Source: Picosynechococcus sp. PCC 7003 (lineage in GTDB: Bacteria; Cyanobacteriota; Cyanobacteriia; Cyanobacteriales; MRBY01). From it: 64,000 nt of DNA. The stretch spans positions 186,001-250,000 of the forward strand of contig NZ_CP016474.1 in NCBI RefSeq assembly GCF_001693255.1. The letters run 5' to 3'. Shown piece after piece: positions 56,239 through 64,000 of the stretch; the stretch's first letter is position 1; the number at the start of each line of letters is the position of its first letter. The notes beneath the pieces are model-generated. The model worked only from the letters and a program-made list of their open reading frames with translations, was not told where the DNA came from and did not search any database. The translations under genes and the position numbers were made by a program.

Positions 56239-56302
56239 TCGGGCTCATAAAAAACAGGCACCTTGCCGACCAAATGGGGGCGGGCGAAGACGCGATTTCC
56301 TA

Positions 56303-56656
56303 TTAAACCCCAAAAGATTTCCCACAACCACAGGTTTGGTTGGCATTGGGGTTGGTGAACTGGAACCCACCACCAATCATTGCGTTGCTGTAATCCAGGA
56401 CGAGGCCATAGAGGTAGAGCATACTTTTGCGATCGCAAATGATCTTAAAACCGCCTTCGTACTCAAATACCTCATCATGTTCACTGACATTGTCGGGGCG
56501 ATCAAAGTCCATCATATAAGACATTCCCGAACATCCTCCCTGGCGCACACCCACCCGTAACCAGAGGTCTTGGCCCTGTTGTTCGCGGAGCATCAGGACA
56601 TGCTTGAGGGCAGTTTCGGTGAGTTGGATGCCGGGGGCAGTAGTTGTTTGTGTCAT
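56303..56656 (-). CDS. sufA: Iron-sulfur assembly A-type protein SufA
   Basis: This A-type Fe-S carrier of 117 residues begins at 56656 (MTQTTTAPGIQLTETALKH). The upstream in-frame start at 56704 would add 16 residues without similarity to the family. The three cluster-binding Cys are present in RQGGCSGMSY and in the C-terminal TCGCGKSFGV. It resembles the cyanobacterial SufA rather than IscA. It stores or transfers [2Fe-2S]/[4Fe-4S] clusters in the cytoplasm. Confidence 0.93.
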   Translation of the reverse strand: MTQTTTAPGIQLTETALKHVLMLREQQGQDLWLRVGVRQGGCSGMSYMMDFDRPDNVSEHDEVFEYEGGFKIICDRKSMLYLYGLVLDYSNAMIGGGFQFTNPNANQTCGCGKSFGV

Positions 56657-56705
56657 GGCTGCTCGATGATTTCCACACAATCTATGGGCTGAACATGACC
56701 CCATT

Positions 56706-58634
56706 TTAACTGTTCTTTGGGATCTCAGGCAGGGCGGTTGGGGCGATCGCCTGGGGGGAGCGGGGTAAATTTTCCACTTCCGGCAATGTTTCTAGGAGGA
56801 GACGCGGCGCTTGCATTCCCCCCGAAAGCCGTTTTAACAGTTGGGGACGGGGGTCATGGAGTAAATAAATCAGTTCGTCTTCGGCCTTGAGATCCTCTAG
56901 CGATCGCACAATCATCAGGGTTTCTTGGCGACGAATGAGCAGGGGCAAAAATTCACCGGCATCAATGAGGGTTTGGAAGGGCAAGGTCTGATTCTTTTCC
57001 CTAGGGCCGATGGTTGTTTTTCCTAATTTGACCTGTTGGTCGAGGATATATTGATTCCAAACTTTGACGGAAAAGCCTCCCCCAAAGACCTGACTAATTT
57101 TGCCTTTGTTGGCGATTGTATTATCTGGCTCCCCCTGTTCAAAAAACGCCGCCACCCTTGGTGGATGAAACTCCTCCATAATCCGCTGGGCTAAAACCAA
57201 GTTGACTTCCCCGTTGTTCGTTAGAGATACAAACGCTCCCATGGAACTAATGCCAATTTCCTCTAGCACATCCACATCTAGGGCGCTGCTTTGGTACACT
57301 TCCAGTTGCTCAGCGCGGGCCGCTTCGCAGGCTTTGGCGTCTGTATCGATGATCACCACTGACTCCCCCTGCTGCTGAAACAGTTGAGCCAATAGACGAC
57401 TGAGGGGACTAGAGCCAACAATTACCGCCCCCCGCGCTTCAATGGAGGTGATTTTTAATTGTCGCGCAATCCACTTGGCCGACAAGCCTTGGATAAACAC
57501 CGTCATCAAAATTGTTAAAAAAACCAAGGCCTTGATGGAAGCGCCACCGTTAAAGCCTTTTTCCGTCAGAATAATCGCAAATAGGGAGGCTACCGAGGCC
57601 GAGACAATCCCCCGTGGTGCAACCCAAGCAACAAAAAATTTTTGTTTCCAGTCGAGATCGCTATTGGCCGTACAAAGGGCAACGCTAATGGGGCGCACCA
57701 CAAACATCAGCACCGCCACCGTAAAGAAACTGCCCCAACCCAGGGCGAAGATACTGGCAATGGATAGATCTGCCGCCAACAGAATGAACAGAACAGAAAC
57801 ACAAAGAACTGTAAGTTGACTTTTAAACCGCCGCAGCAACCGCTCTTCTGGAATGGAAAAGGCCCGGAGCACGATCCCTGCTACCACCGCCGTCATTAAG
57901 CCTGATTCGCCCCGCACCGACTGGGCAAAGCCAAAAAGACCCCAGATTCCTGCCAGCACCAACAAATTTTTTAAATCTTCAGAAAGAAAGGTTGCCACGC
58001 GCAAAAATTGACCCATTAGCCAACCACCTGCTGCCCCAATGATCGCCCCGATCCCTAGGCGGAGGGCTAAACCACTGGCCACTTCCCCTAGGCCTGCATC
58101 AACGTTCAAAATCGTATCGAGTACCACCACCGCCAGAATCGCCCCCACGGGATCGATCAGGACACCTTCCCCCTCCAGGAGGGTTGCCACCTTACGATCA
58201 ACGGCCACTTGCTTGAGGAGCGGCCCCACCACCGTCGGCCCTGTCACCACCACTAGCGAGGCATATAAAAAGGCGATCGCCCAGGGAAATTCAGCGAGGT
58301 AATGGGCGGCAATGCCACCGCCTACTAAAGTGATTAAAGTGCCGATGGTGACCAGGTTACGGAGACTCCCAGAAACTTCATTCAATTCTTTGAGTTTGAG
58401 ATTGAGACCCCCTTCAAAGAGAATGACGGCCACCGCTAGGGCAACCAAGACCTCTAGGCCGATGCCAAATTCACTTGGATGCAAGATCCCAAAGCCATCT
58501 CCCCCCAGGGCAATGCCAAAAATCAGGAGAAGCACAATGCTCGGAATTTTTAAAAACTCACCACATACCTGGGCGCTGATGCCCGCAAAGACGGTGATGA
58601 TAATTTGCAACGTAAGCTCAAAGGAATCTGTCAT
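56706..58634 (-). CDS. NhaP-type Na+/H+ antiporter with TrkA-N/RCK domain
   Basis: This 642-residue protein has an N-terminal CPA1/CPA2-type membrane domain of about twelve helices (residues 1-390). It includes FEGGLNLKL, GPTVVGPLLKQ and GVLIDPVGAILAVV with the ion-binding Asp. A cytoplasmic TrkA-N/RCK domain follows (AVIVGSSPLSRLLAQLF near residue 405, VVIIDTDAKACEAA) and a C-terminal TrkA-C-like part. It exchanges Na+ or K+ for protons, and the RCK part probably binds a nucleotide that gates transport. The substrate ion cannot be decided from sequence. Pairs well with the salt-tolerant lifestyle inferred for the organism. Confidence 0.9.
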   Translation of the reverse strand: MTDSFELTLQIIITVFAGISAQVCGEFLKIPSIVLLLIFGIALGGDGFGILHPSEFGIGLEVLVALAVAVILFEGGLNLKLKELNEVSGSLRNLVTIGTLITLVGGGIAAHYLAEFPWAIAFLYASLVVVTGPTVVGPLLKQVAVDRKVATLLEGEGVLIDPVGAILAVVVLDTILNVDAGLGEVASGLALRLGIGAIIGAAGGWLMGQFLRVATFLSEDLKNLLVLAGIWGLFGFAQSVRGESGLMTAVVAGIVLRAFSIPEERLLRRFKSQLTVLCVSVLFILLAADLSIASIFALGWGSFFTVAVLMFVVRPISVALCTANSDLDWKQKFFVAWVAPRGIVSASVASLFAIILTEKGFNGGASIKALVFLTILMTVFIQGLSAKWIARQLKITSIEARGAVIVGSSPLSRLLAQLFQQQGESVVIIDTDAKACEAARAEQLEVYQSSALDVDVLEEIGISSMGAFVSLTNNGEVNLVLAQRIMEEFHPPRVAAFFEQGEPDNTIANKGKISQVFGGGFSVKVWNQYILDQQVKLGKTTIGPREKNQTLPFQTLIDAGEFLPLLIRRQETLMIVRSLEDLKAEDELIYLLHDPRPQLLKRLSGGMQAPRLLLETLPEVENLPRSPQAIAPTALPEIPKNS

Positions 58635-58901
58635 GCGGACGTTCTAGCTTGCCCCGGAGGGATCTGCAGCAATGCCATAAAATTAATCAAAGTATAGCTT
58701 CTCCCCTAATTTGTCCCTAGGGCGATCGCCTTTCCCCGTGGTGATTGCTCAGAATTTATCGCCGCAAACGGAAAAGCCAACTTTGTATTTTGTGCCGCTG
58801 GCCGGACTTATCCAGACTCATAAATTAAAGAAAGTTTACGGATTATGTCATAATTTTTCATAATTACTTCCTTGGTTTGCTAGTCAAATACCCTCTGAAC
58901 G

Positions 58902-59249
58902 ATGAGCGATCGCCCCATAGAAAAAACCCTCGCCGAACAGGCCCCCGCCAGTTACGAATGCCCCAGCTGCGGCTACATTTACACCCCTGCCAAAGGCGAA
59001 AGCCGCACCAACACGCCACCGGGCACAGCCTTTGAAGATTTACCCCTCATTTGGAACTGTCCTGTTTGTAGCGTGGATCGTGGCCAATTTCGCAATATCG
59101 GTGCTGCAGATGCCCCCTCAGGTTTTGAAGAAAATCTGAAATATGGTTTCGGCGTAAATAACCTCAGTTCCAACCAAAAAAACCTACTCATTTTTGGGGC
59201 CATGGGCTTGGCAATACTTTTCTTCCTGAGCCTCTACGGTCTGGACTAA
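58902..59249 (+). CDS. rub: Membrane-anchored rubredoxin (PSII assembly)
   Basis: This 115-residue protein holds a rubredoxin domain with two CxxC iron knuckles: YECPSCGYIYTPAKGE near residues 18-33 and IWNCPVCSVDRGQF near 50-63. A C-terminal transmembrane helix (LLIFGAMGLAILFFLSLYGL) follows. Rubredoxins of this type (RubA) are required for PSII or PSI assembly in phototrophs. It is directly followed by ycf48 and psbEFLJ, the conserved PSII gene cluster of cyanobacteria. It acts at the thylakoid membrane. Confidence 0.96.
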   Translation: MSDRPIEKTLAEQAPASYECPSCGYIYTPAKGESRTNTPPGTAFEDLPLIWNCPVCSVDRGQFRNIGAADAPSGFEENLKYGFGVNNLSSNQKNLLIFGAMGLAILFFLSLYGLD

Positions 59250-59315
59250 AAACACCGGCAAAAAAGCCTTGGCTTAACCCTCAAATTTTTACTTTTATTG
59301 CTTTTATACTGCGCT

Positions 59316-60338
59316 ATGACTTCAGTTTTAGGTCTATTAAAACCCTTAAAAAAAGCCATTGCGGCGATCGCCGTTTTGGTATTGTGTATCGGCTGTGTCC
59401 AAGCACCAACCATTAGCGAAAACCCCTGGCAAGAAATCGACTTAAACACCGATTCTACCTTTGCCAATATTGCCTTTACCGATGACCTCCAGCATGGTTG
59501 GCTTGTCGGCACCAAAGAAACCCTCTTTGAAACCACCGATGGTGGCGAAACCTGGGCCGAGCGAGTCATTGATCTCGGAGACGAAAAAGAAAGTTTTACC
59601 GGTGTTAGTTTCTCGGGCCAAGAAGGCTGGATTACCGGACGGCCTTCGATCCTGCTCCACACTGACGATGGTGGTGAGCACTGGAGTCGCATCGCCCTCA
59701 GCAGCCAACTGCCCGGTGCCCCTTACAATATCACTGCCCTAGGGCCAAACACCGCCGAAATGGTCACTGACCTTGGCGCAATCTACAAAACCACCGACGG
59801 TGGTAAAAACTGGAAGGCCCTCGTCGAAGGTGCCGTTGGCGTTGCCCGTACCATTGAACGTTCTGCCGATGGTAAATATGTCGCCGTTTCTGCCCGGGGT
59901 AATTTTTATTCCACCTGGTCGCCTGGGGACACTGAATGGACACCCCATAACCGTAATTCTTCCCGTCGCCTCCAGAGCATGGGCTTTAACGGCGAAGATA
60001 AACTCTGGTTGTTAGCCCGTGGGGGTGTTGTGCAATTTAGCGACGATACAAACCCGGATAATGCTGAAGCCTGGAGCGAACCGGTGACACCGCAGTACCG
60101 CAACAGTGTTGGTTTGTTGCACATTGGCTATCGTACCCCCGCAGAACTATGGGCCGCCGGCGGCAGTGGTAGCGTCGTTGTGAGTAAGGATGGTGGCGAC
60201 ACTTGGTTCCGGGATGCTGCCCTAGAGGAGATCCCGACAAACTTCTATCGAGTCGTTTTCTTAAATGAGGACAAAGGCTTCATCCTTGGACAACAGGGGG
60301 TGATTTTACGGTACGATACATCCACGGAAGCGGCCTAA
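59316..60338 (+). CDS. ycf48: PSII assembly factor Ycf48 (HCF136)
   Basis: Ycf48 (340 residues) is a lumenal seven-bladed beta-propeller that stabilises newly made D1 in early PSII assembly. I start it at 59316 (MTSVLGLLKPLKK). The in-frame extension upstream adds six residues. A lipoprotein-type signal LVLCIGCVQ gives the anchor Cys. The propeller repeats carry the DGG motif (ETTDGGETWAER, HTDDGGEHWSRI, KTTDGGKNWKAL, SKDGGDTWFRD). It lies between rub and psbE, in the standard cyanobacterial order. Confidence 0.97.
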   Translation: MTSVLGLLKPLKKAIAAIAVLVLCIGCVQAPTISENPWQEIDLNTDSTFANIAFTDDLQHGWLVGTKETLFETTDGGETWAERVIDLGDEKESFTGVSFSGQEGWITGRPSILLHTDDGGEHWSRIALSSQLPGAPYNITALGPNTAEMVTDLGAIYKTTDGGKNWKALVEGAVGVARTIERSADGKYVAVSARGNFYSTWSPGDTEWTPHNRNSSRRLQSMGFNGEDKLWLLARGGVVQFSDDTNPDNAEAWSEPVTPQYRNSVGLLHIGYRTPAELWAAGGSGSVVVSKDGGDTWFRDAALEEIPTNFYRVVFLNEDKGFILGQQGVILRYDTSTEAA

Positions 60339-60353
60339 GGACAACCCATTCTA

Positions 60354-60383
60354 TTGTGGGAGTGTCTGTCAATTCCGTATGAT
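60354..60383 (+). promoter_or_regulatory. Candidate psbE operon promoter
   Basis: TTGTGG at 60354-60359 and TATGAT at 60378-60383 stand 18 bases apart, about 60 bases before the psbE start. They fit a sigma70-type promoter and would allow psbEFLJ to be expressed apart from ycf48. Candidate from spacing only. Confidence 0.4.
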
Positions 60384-60441
60384 ATAGGCTAATTTGTTTA
60401 ATAAGTTTTTTTTCATTAACAATTGAGAGGAGAATAGTCGC

Positions 60442-60687
60442 ATGGCAGGTTCTACCGGAGAACGCCCGTTTTCTGACATTGTGACCAGTATTCGCTACTG
60501 GGTTATCCACAGCATCACCATTCCGATGTTATTTATTGCTGGCTGGCTCTTTGTAAGTACTGGCTTGGCTTACGATACTTTCGGGACCCCCCGTCCTGAC
60601 CAATACTTTACTGAAACTCGTCAAGAGATTCCCATTGTGACTGATCGTTACAAAGCGATTGATCAGATCAATGAGTTTAACAATTAA
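60442..60687 (+). CDS. psbE: Cytochrome b559 alpha subunit
   Basis: PsbE (81 residues) with PsbF forms cytochrome b559 of photosystem II. The haem-ligand His23 is in RYWVIHS and the single transmembrane helix runs from about residue 18 to 42. The start has a strong GGAG site 10-13 bases upstream. It is the first gene of the psbEFLJ operon. Confidence 0.99.
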   Translation: MAGSTGERPFSDIVTSIRYWVIHSITIPMLFIAGWLFVSTGLAYDTFGTPRPDQYFTETRQEIPIVTDRYKAIDQINEFNN

Positions 60688-60734
60688 GTAACGCCTGTTT
60701 TTCTTTAGCTGTATTCACTAAAAGGTTTTGTATT

Positions 60735-60866
60735 ATGACAAGCGGTCCTAACCAACCTGTTTCTTATCCGATTTTTACCGTCCGTTGGTTGGCGGTTCAC
60801 ACCCTGGCTGTACCCTCGGTTTTCTTCCTAGGGGCGATCGCCGCTATGCAGTTTATTCAACGTTAG
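60735..60866 (+). CDS. psbF: Cytochrome b559 beta subunit
   Basis: PsbF is 43 residues ([18 protein letters not shown]...). The haem-ligand His22 is in [11 protein letters not shown], within one transmembrane helix ending in AAMQFIQR. It pairs with PsbE to bind the b559 haem. The frame is too short for routine gene finders but is unambiguous. psbL follows 9 bases later. Confidence 0.99.
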   Translation: MTSGPNQPVSYPIFTVRWLAVHTLAVPSVFFLGAIAAMQFIQR

Positions 60867-60875
60867 GAGCTTCCG

Positions 60876-60995
60876 ATGGACAGAAATCAAAATCCCAACA
60901 GACAGCCTGTGGAACTAAACCGGACTTCTCTATATCTGGGTTTACTCCTGATCGCTGTGCTCGGTATTCTATTTTCCAGCTACTTCTTTAACTAA
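60876..60995 (+). CDS. psbL: Photosystem II protein L
   Basis: PsbL is 39 residues ([20 protein letters not shown]...), with one transmembrane helix and the conserved ending SSYFFN. It contributes to the PSII dimer and QA region. A GGAG site lies just upstream. Confidence 0.98.
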   Translation: MDRNQNPNRQPVELNRTSLYLGLLLIAVLGILFSSYFFN

Positions 60996-61050
60996 GCTGG
61001 CAGCCCTTTAATTTCAGCCCTTTAATTTATTTTTTTCGGAGGTTGTTCTC

Positions 61051-61170
61051 ATGTCTGAAGGCGGAAAAATCCCACTTTGGATCGTTGCAGTTGTCGCTGG
61101 TATGGGCGTCATTGCGGTTGTCGGTATCTTTTTCTACGGTGCATATGCAGGGGTAGGCTCTGCGGTTTAG
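61051..61170 (+). CDS. psbJ: Photosystem II protein J
   Basis: PsbJ is 39 residues ([17 protein letters not shown]...), with one Gly-rich transmembrane helix and the ending YAGVGSAV. It affects electron flow at the QB side of PSII. Last gene of the operon, with a CGGAGG site upstream and a terminator downstream. Confidence 0.98.
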   Translation: MSEGGKIPLWIVAVVAGMGVIAVVGIFFYGAYAGVGSAV

Positions 61171-61202
61171 ATGCACAATTCGCTCTAATTAATTGTTGAG
61201 AC

Positions 61203-61236
61203 ACCACCTGCTCTAATTGAGGGGTGGTTTTGTTTT
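61203..61236 (+). terminator. Rho-independent terminator after psbJ
   Basis: ACCACC...GGTGGT stem (extended by an A-T/C-G pair region in CTAATTGAGG loop) followed by TTTTGTTTT ends the psbEFLJ operon. Confidence 0.85.
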
Positions 61237-61297
61237 AGGAACTTCTGGGGCAATGGGGAGTCCAAAAAAGTTTGGGGATAATCGTCAACGGTGCAGT

Positions 61298-63121
61298 ATG
61301 ACTATGAAAAGACAGTTGCGGGATTTGAAAGTATGGGTGATGGTGGGTCTGTTGAGTTTAGGTGGGGCCTGGAGTCAAAGGGCGATCGCCGCTGAAACCC
61401 TCCGATTAAAATTAGGGCCACTTCAACAAACTTTACAATTAGAAGATTTAGAAACCTTTGCCGAAACGGGTCAAGTACCCCGCAACCTCCGACCCTATGG
61501 GGTATTTTTGGATGGTAATTTGCAGAAATTTCTCCAACGACGCCTGCAGATCGAGCCAGAGATGGCGGATCAGTTTTTTAATCAGTTGTGGCGATCTCCC
61601 ACGGGGAAACAGATTTTGGCGCAAATCCAAACGGCCTTACCGGGGACTTCTGTCCAGGATCTCCAGGCGACGGTGAATCTAGTGTTAGGTCAGGGGGTAG
61701 AAATCAGCGCCCTGAATTTGTTGCAAGCCTACCCCAAGCGGGAACTGACTATTGATCTCACGGCGGTGGCCGGCCTCTTGTTGCAACTGAATTTACCGAA
61801 TATTCAGAATCAATTGCTTGCCCCCAGGGTAACTGAAGCCCTCGAAAGTACAGAACCGCAGATTTTTCAACGCTCGAACCTCAACCCCACAGCCCCCGGC
61901 CCCCAAACTGTGCGTCGCCAGAGTTTAATTTTGCAAGATGCAAAGCGCGATCGCACCATTCCCATTGATATTTTTGATAGTCCCCAATCCCAGTCTCAGC
62001 TAGTGGTTTTGTCCCATGGGTTTGCGGCCAACCGTCATTTTCTCGATTATCTGGCGGTGCATCTGGCCTCCCATGGTTACACCGTCGTTACCCTCGACCA
62101 CCCCGGCAGTAATATTCAGTCTCTGTTTAATCCGGGCTTAAATCTCGACACCCTGCTCCCGGCGACAGAATTTGTCGATCGCCCCAAGGATATTCAATTT
62201 GTCCTGGATCAACTGGAACGCCTCAACCAAGACCAAACCCTCACGACCCGCTTTGCCACGGACAATGTGACAGTGATTGGTCACTCCTTTGGGGGCTATA
62301 CGGCCTTGGCGATCGCCGGCGGAATTGTCGATCCCATTGCTATCCGCGCCCACTGCCAACGGGCAACCCCTTTAACCAGAGCACCGGGGGACTGGCTCCA
62401 ATGTGCAGCGGCAAAGCTCCCCTATGACCAGTTAAATTTACGGGATGAACGGGTGAAGCAGTCGATCGCCCTCAATCCCCTCAGCGATCAAATTTTTGGG
62501 GAGCAGGGTTTAGAAAAAATTAAAATTCCGACCCTGATCGTTGCCAGCACAAAAGATACCGTCACCCCAAGCTTGGCTCACCAGTTGAAACCATTCCAGC
62601 AGTTGGGCGGCGAAAAATATCTCGTCGTCGCCGACGGTGCAACCCACATGAGCGTCACTGATGTTAGCAATCGCGATAGCGCCTTGGCCCAAAGTACCCT
62701 TGTCCCAGAAGTGATGGGCAACGCGGCAGAACCAGTCCGACAAATGGTACGAGGGGTAAGCTTAAGCTTTCTGGCGCGCCACCAAACCGGAGGACAAAAT
62801 TACCAGCAATTTCTCACGGGGGCCTATGTGCAATCCCTCTCCCAGGGGGCGATTAAGCTACGCCTCACGGAAACGATTTCTCCAGAGTTAGAACGATTCC
62901 TGAGTCGCTTACCCCAGGCTCCCAATTCTGCCGAAGCAGCGACGCCAACTCAACAGGCTGCTTTTTTGAATATGGGGCGATCGCCAAACTCAACCCCCAA
63001 CCGCACCTATCCCCAGGGCGTTCTCACGGAAAGCCTTAAGCCCTTGATGACAAACTTGGAATCGGAAACTTTTCTCGCAATAAAGCCGGACAATTTTGAT
63101 GTCTTGTATCAAAAACCCTGA
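61298..63121 (+). CDS. Exported alpha/beta hydrolase with DUF1400 N-terminal domain
   Basis: I place the start at 61298 (MTMKRQLRDLK), which gives 607 residues and a clean signal peptide (WVMVGLLSLGGAWSQRAIA, cleavage near AIA-AE). The frame opens further upstream at 61217, inside the psbJ terminator, which is unlikely as a start. An N-terminal DUF1400-type helical domain (about 30-190) precedes an alpha/beta hydrolase with the oxyanion region LSHGFAANRHFLDYLA and the nucleophile Ser in VIGHSFGGYTALA. The acid/His part is seen as ASTKDTVTP and ADGATHMSVTDV. It is a probable periplasmic lipase/esterase-type enzyme. The substrate is unknown. Confidence 0.85.
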   Translation: MTMKRQLRDLKVWVMVGLLSLGGAWSQRAIAAETLRLKLGPLQQTLQLEDLETFAETGQVPRNLRPYGVFLDGNLQKFLQRRLQIEPEMADQFFNQLWRSPTGKQILAQIQTALPGTSVQDLQATVNLVLGQGVEISALNLLQAYPKRELTIDLTAVAGLLLQLNLPNIQNQLLAPRVTEALESTEPQIFQRSNLNPTAPGPQTVRRQSLILQDAKRDRTIPIDIFDSPQSQSQLVVLSHGFAANRHFLDYLAVHLASHGYTVVTLDHPGSNIQSLFNPGLNLDTLLPATEFVDRPKDIQFVLDQLERLNQDQTLTTRFATDNVTVIGHSFGGYTALAIAGGIVDPIAIRAHCQRATPLTRAPGDWLQCAAAKLPYDQLNLRDERVKQSIALNPLSDQIFGEQGLEKIKIPTLIVASTKDTVTPSLAHQLKPFQQLGGEKYLVVADGATHMSVTDVSNRDSALAQSTLVPEVMGNAAEPVRQMVRGVSLSFLARHQTGGQNYQQFLTGAYVQSLSQGAIKLRLTETISPELERFLSRLPQAPNSAEAATPTQQAAFLNMGRSPNSTPNRTYPQGVLTESLKPLMTNLESETFLAIKPDNFDVLYQKP

Positions 63122-63179
63122 AGAATTTCAGAGAAACGGTAAGATGAAAAAGTTCAATTTTCAGGCCACTTAAATAACA

Positions 63180-64000
63180 ATGTCTCAGGCACCTCTGTTA
63201 TCGAAATTTGGGACGCAGATGTCGCGTTTAACCGGCGTGCGGGCGATCATGAAAGACATCATCGATACCCTAAAAGCAGGGGCAGGCCAAGATTTTATTA
63301 ACCTCAGTGCGGGCAATCCGGTAATTATTCCGGAAGTGGAACAGCTCTGGCGCGATTGCACCAACGATCTTCTTAATAGTCCGGAATACGGGGAAGTGGT
63401 TTGTCGCTACGGCTCGTCCCAGGGCTATGAACCTCTCATTGAGGCGATCGCCACAGATTTTAACCAGCGTTATGGTCTGAATCTCACCAGCGAAAATATT
63501 CTCATTACCCCTGGTTCCCAATCGCTTTATTTCCTCGCCGCCAATGCTTTTGGAGGTTACGACAATGCCGGCCAACTAAAATCCATTGTGCTGCCCCTCA
63601 GCCCCGATTACACCGGCTATGGAGGGGTCAGTTTATACCCAGAGGCAATCCGTGCCTTTAAGCCGAGCCTTGATATTGACCGGGCGAACCACCGTTTTAA
63701 ATATCGCCCTGATTTTAGCCAGCTTAATATCGATGAAAATACGGGCTGTGTCATCTTCTCACGCCCCTGCAATCCGACGGGGAATGTCCTCAGCGATGAA
63801 GAAGCGGAAAAAATCGCTGATCTTGCCGCTGTCCATGATGTGCCAGTATTCATTGATTCGGCCTATGCCCCCCCTTTTCCGGCCCTGAATTTCACAGAGA
63901 TGAAGCCCCTCTTTGGCGGCAATGTGATCCACTGTATGAGCCTCTCTAAAGCTGGGCTGCCGGGAGAACGGGTGGGCATTGCCATTGGAGAACCGCGCTT
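63180..64000 (+). CDS. avtA: Valine-pyruvate aminotransferase (N-terminal part)
   Basis: The frame runs from ATG 63180 to the window edge without a stop. It encodes a class I PLP aminotransferase closely resembling valine-pyruvate transaminase AvtA. It has FGTQMSRLTGVRAIMKDI at the start, NLSAGNPVIIPEVEQLW, RYGSSQGYEPLIEAI, ITPGSQSLYFLAANAF, SRPCNPTGNVLSDEEA, IDSAYAPPFP, and the Schiff-base Lys in MSLSKAGLPGERVG. It interconverts valine and pyruvate with 2-oxoisovalerate and alanine. The C-terminal part lies beyond the window. Confidence 0.87.
   Translation, partial: MSQAPLLSKFGTQMSRLTGVRAIMKDIIDTLKAGAGQDFINLSAGNPVIIPEVEQLWRDCTNDLLNSPEYGEVVCRYGSSQGYEPLIEAIATDFNQRYGLNLTSENILITPGSQSLYFLAANAFGGYDNAGQLKSIVLPLSPDYTGYGGVSLYPEAIRAFKPSLDIDRANHRFKYRPDFSQLNIDENTGCVIFSRPCNPTGNVLSDEEAEKIADLAAVHDVPVFIDSAYAPPFPALNFTEMKPLFGGNVIHCMSLSKAGLPGERVGIAIGEPR

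Overview
The window is cyanobacterial chromosome. It carries photosystem II genes (psbE, psbF, psbL, psbJ, ycf48, ycf39, a high-light-inducible protein), light-dependent protochlorophyllide reductase, CO2-uptake NDH-1 genes (ndhD3-cupA-cupS) and the bidirectional Hox hydrogenase. The palindrome GCGATCGC (HIP1), typical of cyanobacteria, occurs throughout. The order hoxEFUY-CBS gene-hoxH-hoxW-hypABFCD with hypE just upstream resembles what I recall for the marine Picosynechococcus (Synechococcus sp. PCC 7002) group. That placement is inference, not a database result.

Layout. 0-3 kb: end of the inducible CO2-uptake operon. 3-11 kb: a DsbA-like lipoprotein, a class V aminotransferase, mutS, a glutaredoxin-like protein, two small or secreted unknowns, a subtilase-like protein that has lost its catalytic triad, and tRNA-Thr. 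11-15 kb: a glycosyltransferase-TPR protein, a Psb34-like membrane protein, hli and a PRC-barrel protein. 15-21 kb: prfB with its programmed +1 frameshift, two tandem anchored Ig/beta-propeller-like proteins, a PIN-PhoH ATPase and a Uma2-family gene. 21-37 kb: a nickel-enzyme region, with ureC, hypE, the Hox hydrogenase genes and the Hyp maturation genes. Two more Uma2 genes sit inside this region. One of them lies between two copies of the hypA start.

37-49 kb: DUF948 and YtxH envelope-type proteins, dtd, por, an IS605-like relic, a cation/proton exchanger, a carboxyl-terminal protease, a 1016-residue protein built like a cyanobacterial plasmid replication protein (TOPRIM plus helicase), a second IS605-like relic, msrA, ycf39 and nadK. 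49-64 kb: an NblR-like response regulator with a degenerate receiver, a DUF192 lipoprotein, radC, gnd, pmbA, tRNA-Leu overlapping an M48 peptidase gene, a TPR protein, sufA, a CPA1 antiporter, the rubredoxin-ycf48-psbEFLJ cluster, an alpha/beta hydrolase and the start of avtA.

How the genes work together. HoxEFU form the NAD(P)H-linked diaphorase and HoxYH the [NiFe] hydrogenase. HypA and HypB deliver nickel, HypE and HypF make cyanide ligands, HypC and HypD assemble the Fe(CN)2CO unit, and HoxW trims HoxH. Rubredoxin, Ycf48 and PsbEFLJ form a PSII assembly set, with Ycf39, Hli and the Psb34-like protein elsewhere in the window. The features most worth follow-up are the duplicated hypA start around a Uma2 gene, the chromosomal plasmid-type replication protein, the triad-less subtilase and the two transposase-less IS605-like relics.
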